Source of the DNA: Micromonosporaceae bacterium | Lineage (GTDB): Bacteria; Actinomycetota; Actinomycetes; Mycobacteriales; Micromonosporaceae | Length of the DNA: 34,455 nucleotides | Reading direction: 5' to 3' | Assembly (NCBI GenBank): GCA_020027875.1 | Contig: JAHRHA010000059.1 | Span: 1-34,455 of the forward strand | Shown: positions 7,229 through 15,557 of the stretch, one piece after another | Position numbering within the stretch: position 1 is the first letter of the stretch | How the letters are laid out: every line of letters starts with the position of its first letter | Position numbers and translations under genes: made by a program | The notes under the pieces: generated by a model | What the model saw: only the letters and a program-made list of their open reading frames with translations | Databases searched by the model: none | What the model was told of the DNA's origin: nothing

Positions 7229-9832
7229 ATGACCGATATTGCTGACCCCCCGCACACGGTGGAATTGGCAGGGAAGGCCACGACCCCCACTGCCGAGTAT
7301 TTCGGGGCCCACGCTCACGGCAACGGGCACGCTCGCGGCAACGGGCACGCTCGCGGCAACGGGCACGGTCGTGGCAACGGGCACGGTCGCGGCAACGGGC
7401 ACACGGTAGTGACAGCCTTGTACGACCCGGCGCCGGAACGTTCTGTCCGGCTGACGGTGATCGTGCCGACTCGCAACGAGGTCGAGAACGTCCCGGAGCT
7501 GCTGGCCCGGCTAGGCCCCGCGGTCGCGCCGCTGGCGGCCGAGATCGTGGTGGTGGATGACAGCGATGACAAGACGCCCGAGGTGCTGGCCCGCTACGCG
7601 CCGGGGTGCCCGGTGCCGGTGCGGCTGCTGCACCGGCCGGCCGGTGCCCGCTGGGGCGGCCTGAGCGGCGCCGTCGTCGCCGGCGCAAGGCACGCCCGGG
7701 GTGATTGGGTGCTGGTGATGGACGCCGACCTGCAACACCCACCCGAGTCGGCGGCCACGCTCGTCCGCACCGCCATGCGCCACGACGTCGACATCGTGGT
7801 TGGCACTCGGTACGCAGGCGCCGGTTCGGTCGAGGGCTTGAGCAGTCCCGCGCGGCTGGTCACCTCATCCTCGGCCACCCGGCTGGCAAAGGCGCTGTTC
7901 CCTCGTCGACTCGCGACAGTGAGCGACCCGATGAGTGGCCTGTTCGCATTTCGTAGGGCGGCCGTCAACCTCGACCGGCTGGATCCCGTGGGCTTCAAGA
8001 TTCTCCTTGAGCTGCTGGTGCGCAACAGATCCGCCCGCGTGGCTGAGGTGGCGTACGAGATGGCCCCGCGCCAGGCCGGCCGCTCCAAGGCGTCGCTGCG
8101 GGAGGGCCTGACCTTCGTCCGCCATCTCGTCCGCCTGCGCCGCAATCGGCTCGTCGGCCAACTGCGCGAGCGGCCGGTCACGGCGCGTGAACGACTCCGC
8201 GAGATCGGGCGCATGATCGCCTTCGGCCTGGTAGGGCTCTCCGGCATCGCGGTGAACACGGGGGCGCTGTGGTTCTACCACGAGGGGGTCGGCATGCACC
8301 ACCTAGCCGGCGCAGCGCTGGCCACGCAGGCCTCCACGGCGTGGAACTTCCTGCTCGTGGACAACCTCGTGTACCGACGCAACCGGCAGGGCACTTGGCT
8401 CGGCCGGGCCCTGCGTTTCTTCCTTCTCAACAACCTGCTACTGATATTCCGCCTGCCAGTGCTGCAGGTGTTGGTGTGGGCCGCGGTCGACGTCCTCGTC
8501 GCGAACGCGATCACGCTGGTCGCGCTCTTCCTGGTCCGTTTCTTCGTTAGCGACCGGGTGATCTACCGTGCGGACCAAGCGGCCAGCCGGGACCCGGTCC
8601 GCATGCTCGTCGACCTGGACGCCACGGAGACCGTGCCCACGCCGTCGCGCAAGCGGTACCGGTACCTGAAGTACCGCTATAACGTGGCCGGCGGGGTGAC
8701 TATCGGCTCGCAGATCCTGCTGCCCGAGCTGGAGTTCTTCCGCGCGCAGTGGGTCGCTGACGCCGATGTCGATATCGCCGTGCGAGTCGGCGACGTCGGC
8801 GGCCGCGGCCCGAAGCGGCGCGCGGAAATGACCGAGTACGCCAACAAGGCGACGCTGCGTTACGAGGAGCACCTCGGCCGGCTCGGTGCTAACTTCCGGG
8901 TCGAGCTCGGTTCACCCATCAACATCGAGGTCGGTCCGCTGCTCGCGCGCTCCCCACATGTGGTCTACACCAACATCGTCGAGGCGTTGCTGCGCTTCGT
9001 CATGGTCAACCGGGGTCACATGCTCCTACACTCCGCCTGCGTCGTTCTCGACGGCGTCGGCGTCATGCTCTCGGCGCTGACCGACACCGGCAAGACCGCC
9101 ACCGTGCTGCGGCTGCTGCGCGACCACGGCGGTCTCTTCCTCTCCGACGACATGACCGTCATCGCCGCCAACGGCGAAGCCTTCTGCTTCCCCAAGCCGC
9201 TCACCATCAGCGCACACACGCTGCGCGCGGTGCAAGCCCAGGACCTGACGCCGGCCGAGTGGCGGCGGCTGCAGTTCCAGAGCCGGCTGCACTCCAAGGG
9301 CGGCCGCTCCTTGGCCCTCACACTCAGCCGGTTCAACGTGCCGATCATGGGTATCAACGCGATCACGCAGAGGCTCATCCCGCCACCGAAGTACAGCGTC
9401 GACCGGCTGGTACCCTGCCGGATCGGCACGTCGACCCAGGTTGAGGAGTTGTTCATCATCGAGCGCGGTACGCCCACGATAAATGATCTCGACAGCGCGG
9501 CCACGTTGGAAAGGATGATCCAGAACACCGACGACGCGTACGGCTTCCCGCCCTTCCGGTACCTCGCGCCGGCAATCACGATCGGCGGCGAGGGGTACGC
9601 CCAGCTGCGTCAGCACGAGCGGGAGATCCTCGCCTCGTTCCTGACGCACGTGCGTACCCGTGTGATCTCGTCGGATTGCTACGGATGGGCCGACGAGATT
9701 CCGCGCCTCATGCAGGCCCAGCGGGCAGGGCTGGGTGACCTGGGCCGTTCCACGCACAACGGCTCGCACGTGGAGCCGGAGGTTTGGCCGCAGTGGCATG
9801 ATCGGCTCGCCCCCTCCGGCGAGGTCGCATGA
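7229..9832 (+). CDS. GT2 (DPM1-like) - GtrA - HPrK-like triple-domain fusion
   Basis: An 867-residue fusion. Residues 31-58 are a His/Gly/Asn/Arg repeat. Residues about 73-300 are a family 2 glycosyltransferase like polyprenyl-phosphate-mannose synthase: IVPTRNEVENV, VVDDSDDKT, DADLQHPPE (D165/D167), VVGTRY and SDPMSGLFAFRR. Residues about 328-450 are a four-helix GtrA-like membrane domain (FGLVGLSGIAVNTGALWF, then FFVSDRVIYR). Residues about 480-800 resemble HPr-kinase/PEPCK-type P-loop proteins, with ALTDTGKT (K622) in place of GxxxxGKT, then LSDDMTVI (D640, D641) and FCFPKPLTI. GT2-GtrA fusions are common; the added kinase-like domain is unusual. The first P-loop glycine is Ala616, so ATP use is uncertain. 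It is the first gene of a five-gene set and lies 40 bp before a GT39 gene that would use a polyprenyl-phosphate sugar. Domain calls are motif based; the kinase activity is inference. Confidence 0.88.
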   Translation: MTDIADPPHTVELAGKATTPTAEYFGAHAHGNGHARGNGHARGNGHGRGNGHGRGNGHTVVTALYDPAPERSVRLTVIVPTRNEVENVPELLARLGPAVAPLAAEIVVVDDSDDKTPEVLARYAPGCPVPVRLLHRPAGARWGGLSGAVVAGARHARGDWVLVMDADLQHPPESAATLVRTAMRHDVDIVVGTRYAGAGSVEGLSSPARLVTSSSATRLAKALFPRRLATVSDPMSGLFAFRRAAVNLDRLDPVGFKILLELLVRNRSARVAEVAYEMAPRQAGRSKASLREGLTFVRHLVRLRRNRLVGQLRERPVTARERLREIGRMIAFGLVGLSGIAVNTGALWFYHEGVGMHHLAGAALATQASTAWNFLLVDNLVYRRNRQGTWLGRALRFFLLNNLLLIFRLPVLQVLVWAAVDVLVANAITLVALFLVRFFVSDRVIYRADQAASRDPVRMLVDLDATETVPTPSRKRYRYLKYRYNVAGGVTIGSQILLPELEFFRAQWVADADVDIAVRVGDVGGRGPKRRAEMTEYANKATLRYEEHLGRLGANFRVELGSPINIEVGPLLARSPHVVYTNIVEALLRFVMVNRGHMLLHSACVVLDGVGVMLSALTDTGKTATVLRLLRDHGGLFLSDDMTVIAANGEAFCFPKPLTISAHTLRAVQAQDLTPAEWRRLQFQSRLHSKGGRSLALTLSRFNVPIMGINAITQRLIPPPKYSVDRLVPCRIGTSTQVEELFIIERGTPTINDLDSAATLERMIQNTDDAYGFPPFRYLAPAITIGGEGYAQLRQHEREILASFLTHVRTRVISSDCYGWADEIPRLMQAQRAGLGDLGRSTHNGSHVEPEVWPQWHDRLAPSGEVA
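7319..7402 (+). repeat. 18-bp coding tandem repeat, about 4.7 copies
   Basis: The unit GGCAACGGGCACGCTCGC starts at 7319, 7337, 7355, 7373 and (partial) 7391. The first two copies are identical; later ones change GCT to GGT. It encodes GNGHAR/GNGHGR hexapeptides near the N-terminus of the fusion protein. Copy number could vary between strains by slippage, without a frameshift because the unit is a multiple of three. Confidence 0.95.
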
Positions 9833-9872
9833 GTCGAGCCCGCCCGGTCCCGAAGTCGCGAAAGAAGGTGCA

Positions 9873-11519
9873 GTGAGCAACACCCGTGCAGTCGTCGTCG
9901 AGGCTGCCGATGCGGTGGAGGTCGAGCACGAGCGCCCGATCCGGGCGCTCGTGCTCGACGTGGTGGCAAGGGGGTCGGAGGCTGCGGTGCCGGAGCCCGC
10001 CGCGGACTCCTCGGGCCGGCCGGCGCGCACCTGGTGGGGCGTGGCGGCCCTCGTCGGCATCGGGGCCGTCGCGTTGCTCGTGCGGGTGTGGCGCCTCGAC
10101 GCGCTGGGCTTTAACAGCGACGAGGCCGTGTACGCCGGACAGGCGGCCGCGTTAGCGGGCAACCCCGGCTACGTCGGGCTGTTCCCTGCGTTTCGCGCCC
10201 ATCCGTTGCTGTTCCAGGCGATCTTATCGCCGGTCTTCCGCGTGGGCGACGTCGACGTGGCCGGACGGGTCGTGGTGGCGCTGTTCGGCGTGGCCACCGT
10301 GTTCGCCGTCTACCTGTTGGGCGCGCGACTGTTTGGCCGGCGGGTCGGGCTGCTCGCGGCGCTTCTGGTTGCGGTCATGCCGTACCACGTCGTGGTCACG
10401 CGCCAGGTGCTCCTGGACGGACCGATGGTGCTGTTTTCCACGCTCATCATCTACTGCTTCGTCCGGTTCGTTGAGAGCGAGCGTTTGGCGTGGTTCGTCG
10501 CCGCTGGCGGCGTGCTCGGCGTCGCTATGCTGACAAAAGAGACGAGTGTTGTGCTGGCCGGCGCGGTTTACGCGTTCCTCGCCCTCACGCCACAGATACG
10601 CCGGCCGGTGCGCTATTCGCTCGTGGCGCTCACGGCGGCCGTGGCCGTCTTCGCGGCCCACCCGATATCGCAGGCGCTTGCTGGCCGCGCCGCCACGGGC
10701 AAGAGCTATCTGGTATGGCAGCTGTTCCGGCGACCGAACCACCCCTTCGGCTTCTACGCGGAGACCGTGCCGCTGGCCATCGGGTTGCTGGTCGTGGCGG
10801 CGGCGCTCGGCGGCTTGTGGTGGTTGCGGCGCGAACGCTCCTGGCGGGAGACGCTGCTATTGTCGTGGATCTTGGTGCCCGTCGTGTTCTTCCAGGTTTG
10901 GCCGGTCAAGGGTTTCCAGTATCTCCTACCCATCGTGACGCCGATGGCCGTGCTCGCCGCGCGAGGGCTACTCTCCCTCCCCCTGCCGCGCCGGTTGTCT
11001 TCGCCCCGGCTCGCGCCGGCGCTTCGGGCGGCCGCCGTCGGCGTTGTCGTGCTTAGCCTTCTTGTCCCCACGTGGTCAGCAATCAGTCGCCAGGACGCGA
11101 CCACGTTCCTCGCCGGCTCCGGCGGTGTGCCGGGAGGCCGTGAGACGGGCCGCTGGCTGGCGGAGAACACGCCGGCCGGGTCGGTGGTGCTCACCCTCGG
11201 GCCGTCGATGGCGAACATCATTCAGTACTACGGCCACCGGCGCAGCTATGGCCTGTCGGTGAGTCCGAACCCCTTGCACCGCAACCCCTCCTACGTGCCG
11301 CTGCCCAACCCGGACTGGTATCTGCGCCACAACGAGATGCAGTTCATCGTGTGGGACGCCTTCTCCGCTGATCGCTCCCCGTTCTTCGCCGAGCGACTGA
11401 TCACGCTGGCGCGCCGATACCACGGGCGCGTGGTGCACACCGAGTACGTCCAGGGAAAGGACGCCAAGGGATTTTCGGTCCAGATTCCAGTGATCGTCGT
11501 CTACGAGGTACGGCCATGA
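9873..11519 (+). CDS. GT39/ArnT-like polytopic glycosyltransferase
   Basis: A 548-residue GT-C-fold membrane glycosyltransferase of the protein-mannosyltransferase/ArnT superfamily (PF13231-like). These enzymes transfer a sugar from a polyprenyl-phosphate donor on the outer face of the membrane. After a charged N-terminal tail (1-52) come about 11-13 hydrophobic helices. The first extracytoplasmic loop has FNSDEAVYAGQA with D83-E84, the usual catalytic acidic pair. A C-terminal soluble part (about 430-548) includes GPSMANIIQYYGHRRSYGL. GTG 9873 is chosen because GAAGG lies just upstream and the protein then begins VSNTRAVVVE; an earlier in-frame ATG would overlap the previous gene. Two rare TTA codons occur (10152, 10224). 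Its 3' end overlaps the next start by 4 bases (ATGA), implying translational coupling. The likely donor is the product of the upstream DPM1-like domain. Acceptor unknown. Confidence 0.87.
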   Translation: MSNTRAVVVEAADAVEVEHERPIRALVLDVVARGSEAAVPEPAADSSGRPARTWWGVAALVGIGAVALLVRVWRLDALGFNSDEAVYAGQAAALAGNPGYVGLFPAFRAHPLLFQAILSPVFRVGDVDVAGRVVVALFGVATVFAVYLLGARLFGRRVGLLAALLVAVMPYHVVVTRQVLLDGPMVLFSTLIIYCFVRFVESERLAWFVAAGGVLGVAMLTKETSVVLAGAVYAFLALTPQIRRPVRYSLVALTAAVAVFAAHPISQALAGRAATGKSYLVWQLFRRPNHPFGFYAETVPLAIGLLVVAAALGGLWWLRRERSWRETLLLSWILVPVVFFQVWPVKGFQYLLPIVTPMAVLAARGLLSLPLPRRLSSPRLAPALRAAAVGVVVLSLLVPTWSAISRQDATTFLAGSGGVPGGRETGRWLAENTPAGSVVLTLGPSMANIIQYYGHRRSYGLSVSPNPLHRNPSYVPLPNPDWYLRHNEMQFIVWDAFSADRSPFFAERLITLARRYHGRVVHTEYVQGKDAKGFSVQIPVIVVYEVRP

Positions 11520-13240
11520 GCAGACGAATCATGCTAAAGGCCATCGCCTCGGTCACGGCGCTCTTCGTGGCGGCGGCGGTGCCGGCGGCGGCGGTGCCGG
11601 CGGCCGCACCGGCGGAGGGCGCCGCGCCGTTCCCGCTTACCCCGATGGGCGTCGGCGGGCCGGCCGTGCAAGCCGCTGCGCCAGGCACGACGACGACGCC
11701 GATCGAGCATTTCGTCTTCCTCATGCAGGAGAATCACACCTTCGACAACTACTTCGGCACGCGGCCGGGCGTGGACGGCATTCCGCCCGGCACCTGCATG
11801 CCGGAGCGGCGCGGGAAGGCGAAGCCGTGTGTCGAGCCGTACCACCTCGGCCAACTCGGCAGCCTGGACCTCGACCACACAGCTGAGGCGTTCCGGACGC
11901 AGTACAACGGCGGCAAGATGGACGGATTCGTCGAGGGCGTGAGCACTCAGGACAAGAACGGCCGCCTGGCCATGGCGTACTACGACGACCGCGACCTGCC
12001 GTACTACTGGAACGTCGCCGACGAGTACGTACTCTTCGATCGGTTCTTCAGCTCGTCGAACTCGGGCAGCATCCGTAACCACATGTTCCGGGTGACCGCC
12101 GGTCCCGGTGCGACCGGGAAGGCGGAGTCGATCCCAGCCGACGGGTGGGGCGAGATCCCGACCATCTTCGACCGGTTGGAGGCCGCCGGCATCAGCTGGA
12201 AGTTCTATGTGGAGAACTACGACCCCAAGATTACGTTCCGTACCAGGGCCACGACGGCCGACGTCGACCGGGGCGCTCAGGTGATCTGGGTACCGCTGCT
12301 CGGGTACGCCCGCTACGTGGACAATCCGAAGCTGTCCGCCAAGATTGTGAACCTAAACGACTACTACCAAGACGCGGCCGATGGCAATCTTCCCGCGGTG
12401 GCCTTTATCGCCCCGTCGGGCGACAGCGAGCATCCGCCGGGCAGCATCCAGGCCGGGCAGAACCTCGTACGCTCGCTACTGAACCAGCTCAAGCGCTCGC
12501 CGCAGTGGAACACGTCGGCGTTCCTGTGGTCGTACGACGACTGGGGCGGATGGTACGACCACGTCGTGCCACCGCAGGTGGATCAGTACGGTTACGGCTT
12601 CAGAGTCCCCGCGCTGCTCGTCAGCTCGTACGCCAAACGGGGTTATGTGGACTCGACCACGCTCGACTTCACCTCGGTGCTCAAGTTCATCGAGCTGAAC
12701 TGGCGACTGGCTCCGTTGGCTGAGCGCGACCGTAAGGCAGAGACATTCATGGGCGCGTTCGACTTCGCCAGCCCACCCAGGCCGGCGGTGTTCCTGGGGA
12801 CGGAACGGCACCCGCAGCCCGCCGTCCGACCGAAAGCCAGCGCGGTGTTCGGGACCTACGGGGCCGTGGTGGCCCTCGTATCGCTACTGGTCGCGGGCGC
12901 GGCTGTCGGTAGGCGCCGGCGCCCGGCAACGGCGGTCCTCGCCCCGCTACTGGTCGCGGACGCACCCGTCAGTAGGCGCCGCCGACCGGCAATGACGAGC
13001 CTCGGCTTGCTGGTCGCGGGCGCGGCCATCCCAGTGCGTCGCCTCAGGGCGCGGCGTGCGCGCTCGGCCGCCGTGACGGTGGCAGTCTCGACCGTGGCTC
13101 TGGCCGCACGGTCGACCGCGACGCTGGCCGCGGGGTTGCCACCAGAGAACAGCACACTATTCGAGCCGTCGGCCGCAGGGCTCAACGGGCGTGGGTTCCT
13201 AGGAGCGGCGGCGGCACACCCGGAAGAAGACCAGACATGA
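11516..13240 (+). CDS. Secreted phospholipase C / AcpA-type phosphoesterase
   Basis: A 574-residue exported phosphoesterase of the PF04185 family (bacterial phospholipase C and acid phosphatase AcpA). A signal peptide covers about residues 1-26. The catalytic domain (about 62-425) begins IEHFVFLMQENHTFDNYFGT (residues 63-82), which holds the conserved E-N and nucleophilic Thr75 region. It continues with FDRFFSSSNSGSIRNHMF and ends with SYDDWGGWYDHVVPP, the metal-binding YDxxGGxxDHV motif. Family members cleave phosphodiesters or phosphomonoesters of lipids and other substrates; which one applies here cannot be told. The C-terminal 130 residues are unusual: three hydrophobic segments each followed by an arginine cluster, then a low-complexity tail. 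The start overlaps the GT39 stop (ATGA) and its own stop overlaps the next start the same way, so these genes are surely cotranscribed. Confidence 0.88.
   Translation: MSRRIMLKAIASVTALFVAAAVPAAAVPAAAPAEGAAPFPLTPMGVGGPAVQAAAPGTTTTPIEHFVFLMQENHTFDNYFGTRPGVDGIPPGTCMPERRGKAKPCVEPYHLGQLGSLDLDHTAEAFRTQYNGGKMDGFVEGVSTQDKNGRLAMAYYDDRDLPYYWNVADEYVLFDRFFSSSNSGSIRNHMFRVTAGPGATGKAESIPADGWGEIPTIFDRLEAAGISWKFYVENYDPKITFRTRATTADVDRGAQVIWVPLLGYARYVDNPKLSAKIVNLNDYYQDAADGNLPAVAFIAPSGDSEHPPGSIQAGQNLVRSLLNQLKRSPQWNTSAFLWSYDDWGGWYDHVVPPQVDQYGYGFRVPALLVSSYAKRGYVDSTTLDFTSVLKFIELNWRLAPLAERDRKAETFMGAFDFASPPRPAVFLGTERHPQPAVRPKASAVFGTYGAVVALVSLLVAGAAVGRRRRPATAVLAPLLVADAPVSRRRRPAMTSLGLLVAGAAIPVRRLRARRARSAAVTVAVSTVALAARSTATLAAGLPPENSTLFEPSAAGLNGRGFLGAAAAHPEEDQT
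12884..13066 (+). repeat. Three 60-63 bp degenerate tandem units in the phosphoesterase C-terminus
   Basis: Units begin at 12884, 12947 and 13007, each opening with (C/T)T(A/G)CTGGTCGCGG and containing a GTAGGCGCC-like block. They encode LLVAGAAVGRRRRPA, LLVADAPVSRRRRPA and LLVAGAAIPVRRLRA, that is, a short hydrophobic segment followed by an Arg cluster. This looks like local duplication of a membrane-anchor/stop-transfer segment. Confidence 0.8.
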
Positions 13241-15543
13241 TCGCGCGTCGTTGCTTAACCCTGGCCGTACTCTCTGGACTGCTCGTGGCCATCCCCGTCG
13301 CACGGGCGGAGGCGACGCCCAGCACCTTCGGGCCCGCGGCGTTGGCCGGGACTCTGTTACTACAGACGGTCCCTCCACTGGAGGGCGTGGTGGTAAAGGT
13401 GGACGGCGCGACCGCGCACTCGGACGCACAGGGTCGTATCTCAGTGCCGGTGCAGAACTTTATCAACCTGGAGGGCCGCATCAGCGTGCCCGTCACGCAG
13501 ATCGCGCCGGATCAGAGGGCGGTCTTCGATCGCTTCCGCGGTGACCTCAAGAGCGGCGCGCGCGGCAAGGTCATCCAGATGGGCGTGCGAACGCAGCGAC
13601 TGGTGTCGTGGCACTTCGTCGACAAATACGGTGACGAGGTGCCGGTCGACCGGGTCGAGTCCATGCAGCTGCGCAGCAACACGGGCGAGGTCTTCGATCT
13701 GCGCGGGCCGCAGGTCGACCAGCCGTTGTGGGTATCGGAGAGCCGGACCCAACAGGGCCCGAGCGGGCTTGTGTCCAAGCAGCTGTACTACGTGGTGGAC
13801 TCCGTCGTCGTGGACAAGACCTCGGTGGTCCACCGTGCCCAACAGCAATTCACTCCTTGGGTGCAGCAACGGTGGACGGTGCAATTGCTGTTCTTCAAGG
13901 TCGGCTTCAGCGGCGGCGACATGCTCTTCACCGACGGTGCTGGCTCCGGCATCGAGCTGACCGGGCCTGACGGCGTCGCCAGGCGTTTGCCGTTTGGCCC
14001 GGACAACACCGTGACCGTTTCGGATCTTCCCCGGGGCACCTACGTCGTCAAGATCTACGGCGGCGGGGTGTCGTTCGCCCGCCCGGTCAGCATCAGCAAG
14101 GACCAGCAGGTCACCCTCAGCGTGATCACCTGGCTCGACCTTGTGCTCCTCGGCGGTGTAGTGCTCTTCGCCGCCTTGGGACTCGTTCTGCTGGGACGGC
14201 CGCTTCTTCGCGCGAAGCTGCGCCGCGGCGGCGGCCGGATCATCCGTACCGGCCACCGGATATGGCCGTGGCTGTTGTGGCCGGCGATCCGGTTGACGGC
14301 GTTCCGGAGAGAGCGGCACGGCGCGGTCATCCTCGTTCTGCTGCTGTTGGTGCCGGTTATCGCGCTAGCGCCGGCGCGACCGGCGCTCGCCGGCCCACCC
14401 GGCGAAGTGGGGCGATCGGCACTCACCAACCCCGTGCCCGTGCTCGCGTACTACTACATTTGGTACACGCCCACGTCCTGGAACCGAGCCAAGATCGACT
14501 ATCCTCTGCTCGGACGCTACTCCAGCGACGACGTCGAGATCATGCGACGGCACGTACGGATGGCGAAGGCGGCCGGCATCGATGGCTTCCTGGTCTCCTG
14601 GAAGCACACGCCGCAACTCGACGAGCGGCTAGCGAAGCTCGTCGACGTGGCGCGGAGTGAGGACTTCCATCTCGGCATCGTGTACCAGGGCCTGGACTTC
14701 GAACGGCGGCCGCTGCCGCTCAAGACCATCGAGACAGACCTGGCGCTCTTCGCCGACGAGTACGCCAACGACCCCGTCTTCGACATCTTCGGCAAACCCG
14801 TGGTGGTGTGGACCGGCAGCGAGCAGCAGATTCGTCAGGAGATCGAGGCCACAATCAAGATTGTCCGCGACCGGCTGCTCGTACTGGGGAACGCGAAGAG
14901 CGTGGAGGACGTCAAGGCCATCGGGCCGGTTCTGGACGGTCACGCCTACTACTGGGCGGCCGTCGACCCGTTGCGCGGCGACATCGCAGCCAAGCTCTCC
15001 GACATGTCCCGCGCCGTGCACCTGCAGGGGGGCCTCTGGATCGCGCCGGCCGCGCCGGGCTTCGACGCCCGGCTCGTCGGCGGGTCCAAGGAGGTGCTCC
15101 GGCGGGATGGTGCCACGTTACGCGCGTCCTTCGACGCGGCACGCACTTCGGCGCCCGACGCGATCGGCGTGATCAGTTGGAACGAGTTCAGCGAGAACAC
15201 GCATATCGAGCCCAGTTACCAGTACGGTGCGACCGACCTCAACGTTCTCGCCGACATTCTGGGCGCCCGGACAGATATCACCGTACCAACGGACAGTAGC
15301 GACCCGGCGAGCCGCAATAAAGGCTTGACCTCGTGGGGGGCTTTACTGCTCGTCGGCAGCGCGATGCTCCTGCTGCCCCTGGCAATCGCCGTCGCCCGGC
15401 GCCGTTGGGCGCATGCCGCGACGGGCGCCCACGCGGTCGGCGGGAGCTTGAATCCGGAGCGGAGTCACACCCCGAACAGGGGTGAGCGACCGAACCCTGG
15501 GCGCCACGCAGCCGCGCCTGCCGACCGCTCCGGCCTCTACTAA
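13237..15543 (+). CDS. Multi-pass membrane protein with extracytoplasmic GH99-like domain
   Basis: A 768-residue protein. A signal peptide covers about 1-26. Residues 40-285 form an unrecognised, mostly beta region that includes a carboxypeptidase-regulatory-like stretch (GVVVKVDGATAHSDAQGRI). Transmembrane helices follow at about 293-317 and 365-387. A GH99-like barrel (about 395-690) starts LAYYYIWYTPTSWN, contains GIDGFLVSWKHT and ends with ISWNEFSENTHIEPS. E650 and E653 keep the paired-glutamate spacing of GH99 and match the motif of the other GH99-like protein at 4196. A final helix (about 697-722) leads to a basic, low-complexity tail. Four rare TTA codons (13255, 13357, 15118, 15343) occur. 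The start overlaps the phosphoesterase stop by 4 bases. Probable role: membrane-tethered cleavage of an alpha-mannoside or similar glycan at the cell surface; the substrate is inference. Confidence 0.8.
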   Translation: MIARRCLTLAVLSGLLVAIPVARAEATPSTFGPAALAGTLLLQTVPPLEGVVVKVDGATAHSDAQGRISVPVQNFINLEGRISVPVTQIAPDQRAVFDRFRGDLKSGARGKVIQMGVRTQRLVSWHFVDKYGDEVPVDRVESMQLRSNTGEVFDLRGPQVDQPLWVSESRTQQGPSGLVSKQLYYVVDSVVVDKTSVVHRAQQQFTPWVQQRWTVQLLFFKVGFSGGDMLFTDGAGSGIELTGPDGVARRLPFGPDNTVTVSDLPRGTYVVKIYGGGVSFARPVSISKDQQVTLSVITWLDLVLLGGVVLFAALGLVLLGRPLLRAKLRRGGGRIIRTGHRIWPWLLWPAIRLTAFRRERHGAVILVLLLLVPVIALAPARPALAGPPGEVGRSALTNPVPVLAYYYIWYTPTSWNRAKIDYPLLGRYSSDDVEIMRRHVRMAKAAGIDGFLVSWKHTPQLDERLAKLVDVARSEDFHLGIVYQGLDFERRPLPLKTIETDLALFADEYANDPVFDIFGKPVVVWTGSEQQIRQEIEATIKIVRDRLLVLGNAKSVEDVKAIGPVLDGHAYYWAAVDPLRGDIAAKLSDMSRAVHLQGGLWIAPAAPGFDARLVGGSKEVLRRDGATLRASFDAARTSAPDAIGVISWNEFSENTHIEPSYQYGATDLNVLADILGARTDITVPTDSSDPASRNKGLTSWGALLLVGSAMLLLPLAIAVARRRWAHAATGAHAVGGSLNPERSHTPNRGERPNPGRHAAAPADRSGLY

Positions 15544-15557
15544 CCAAGGGAGGGCAC

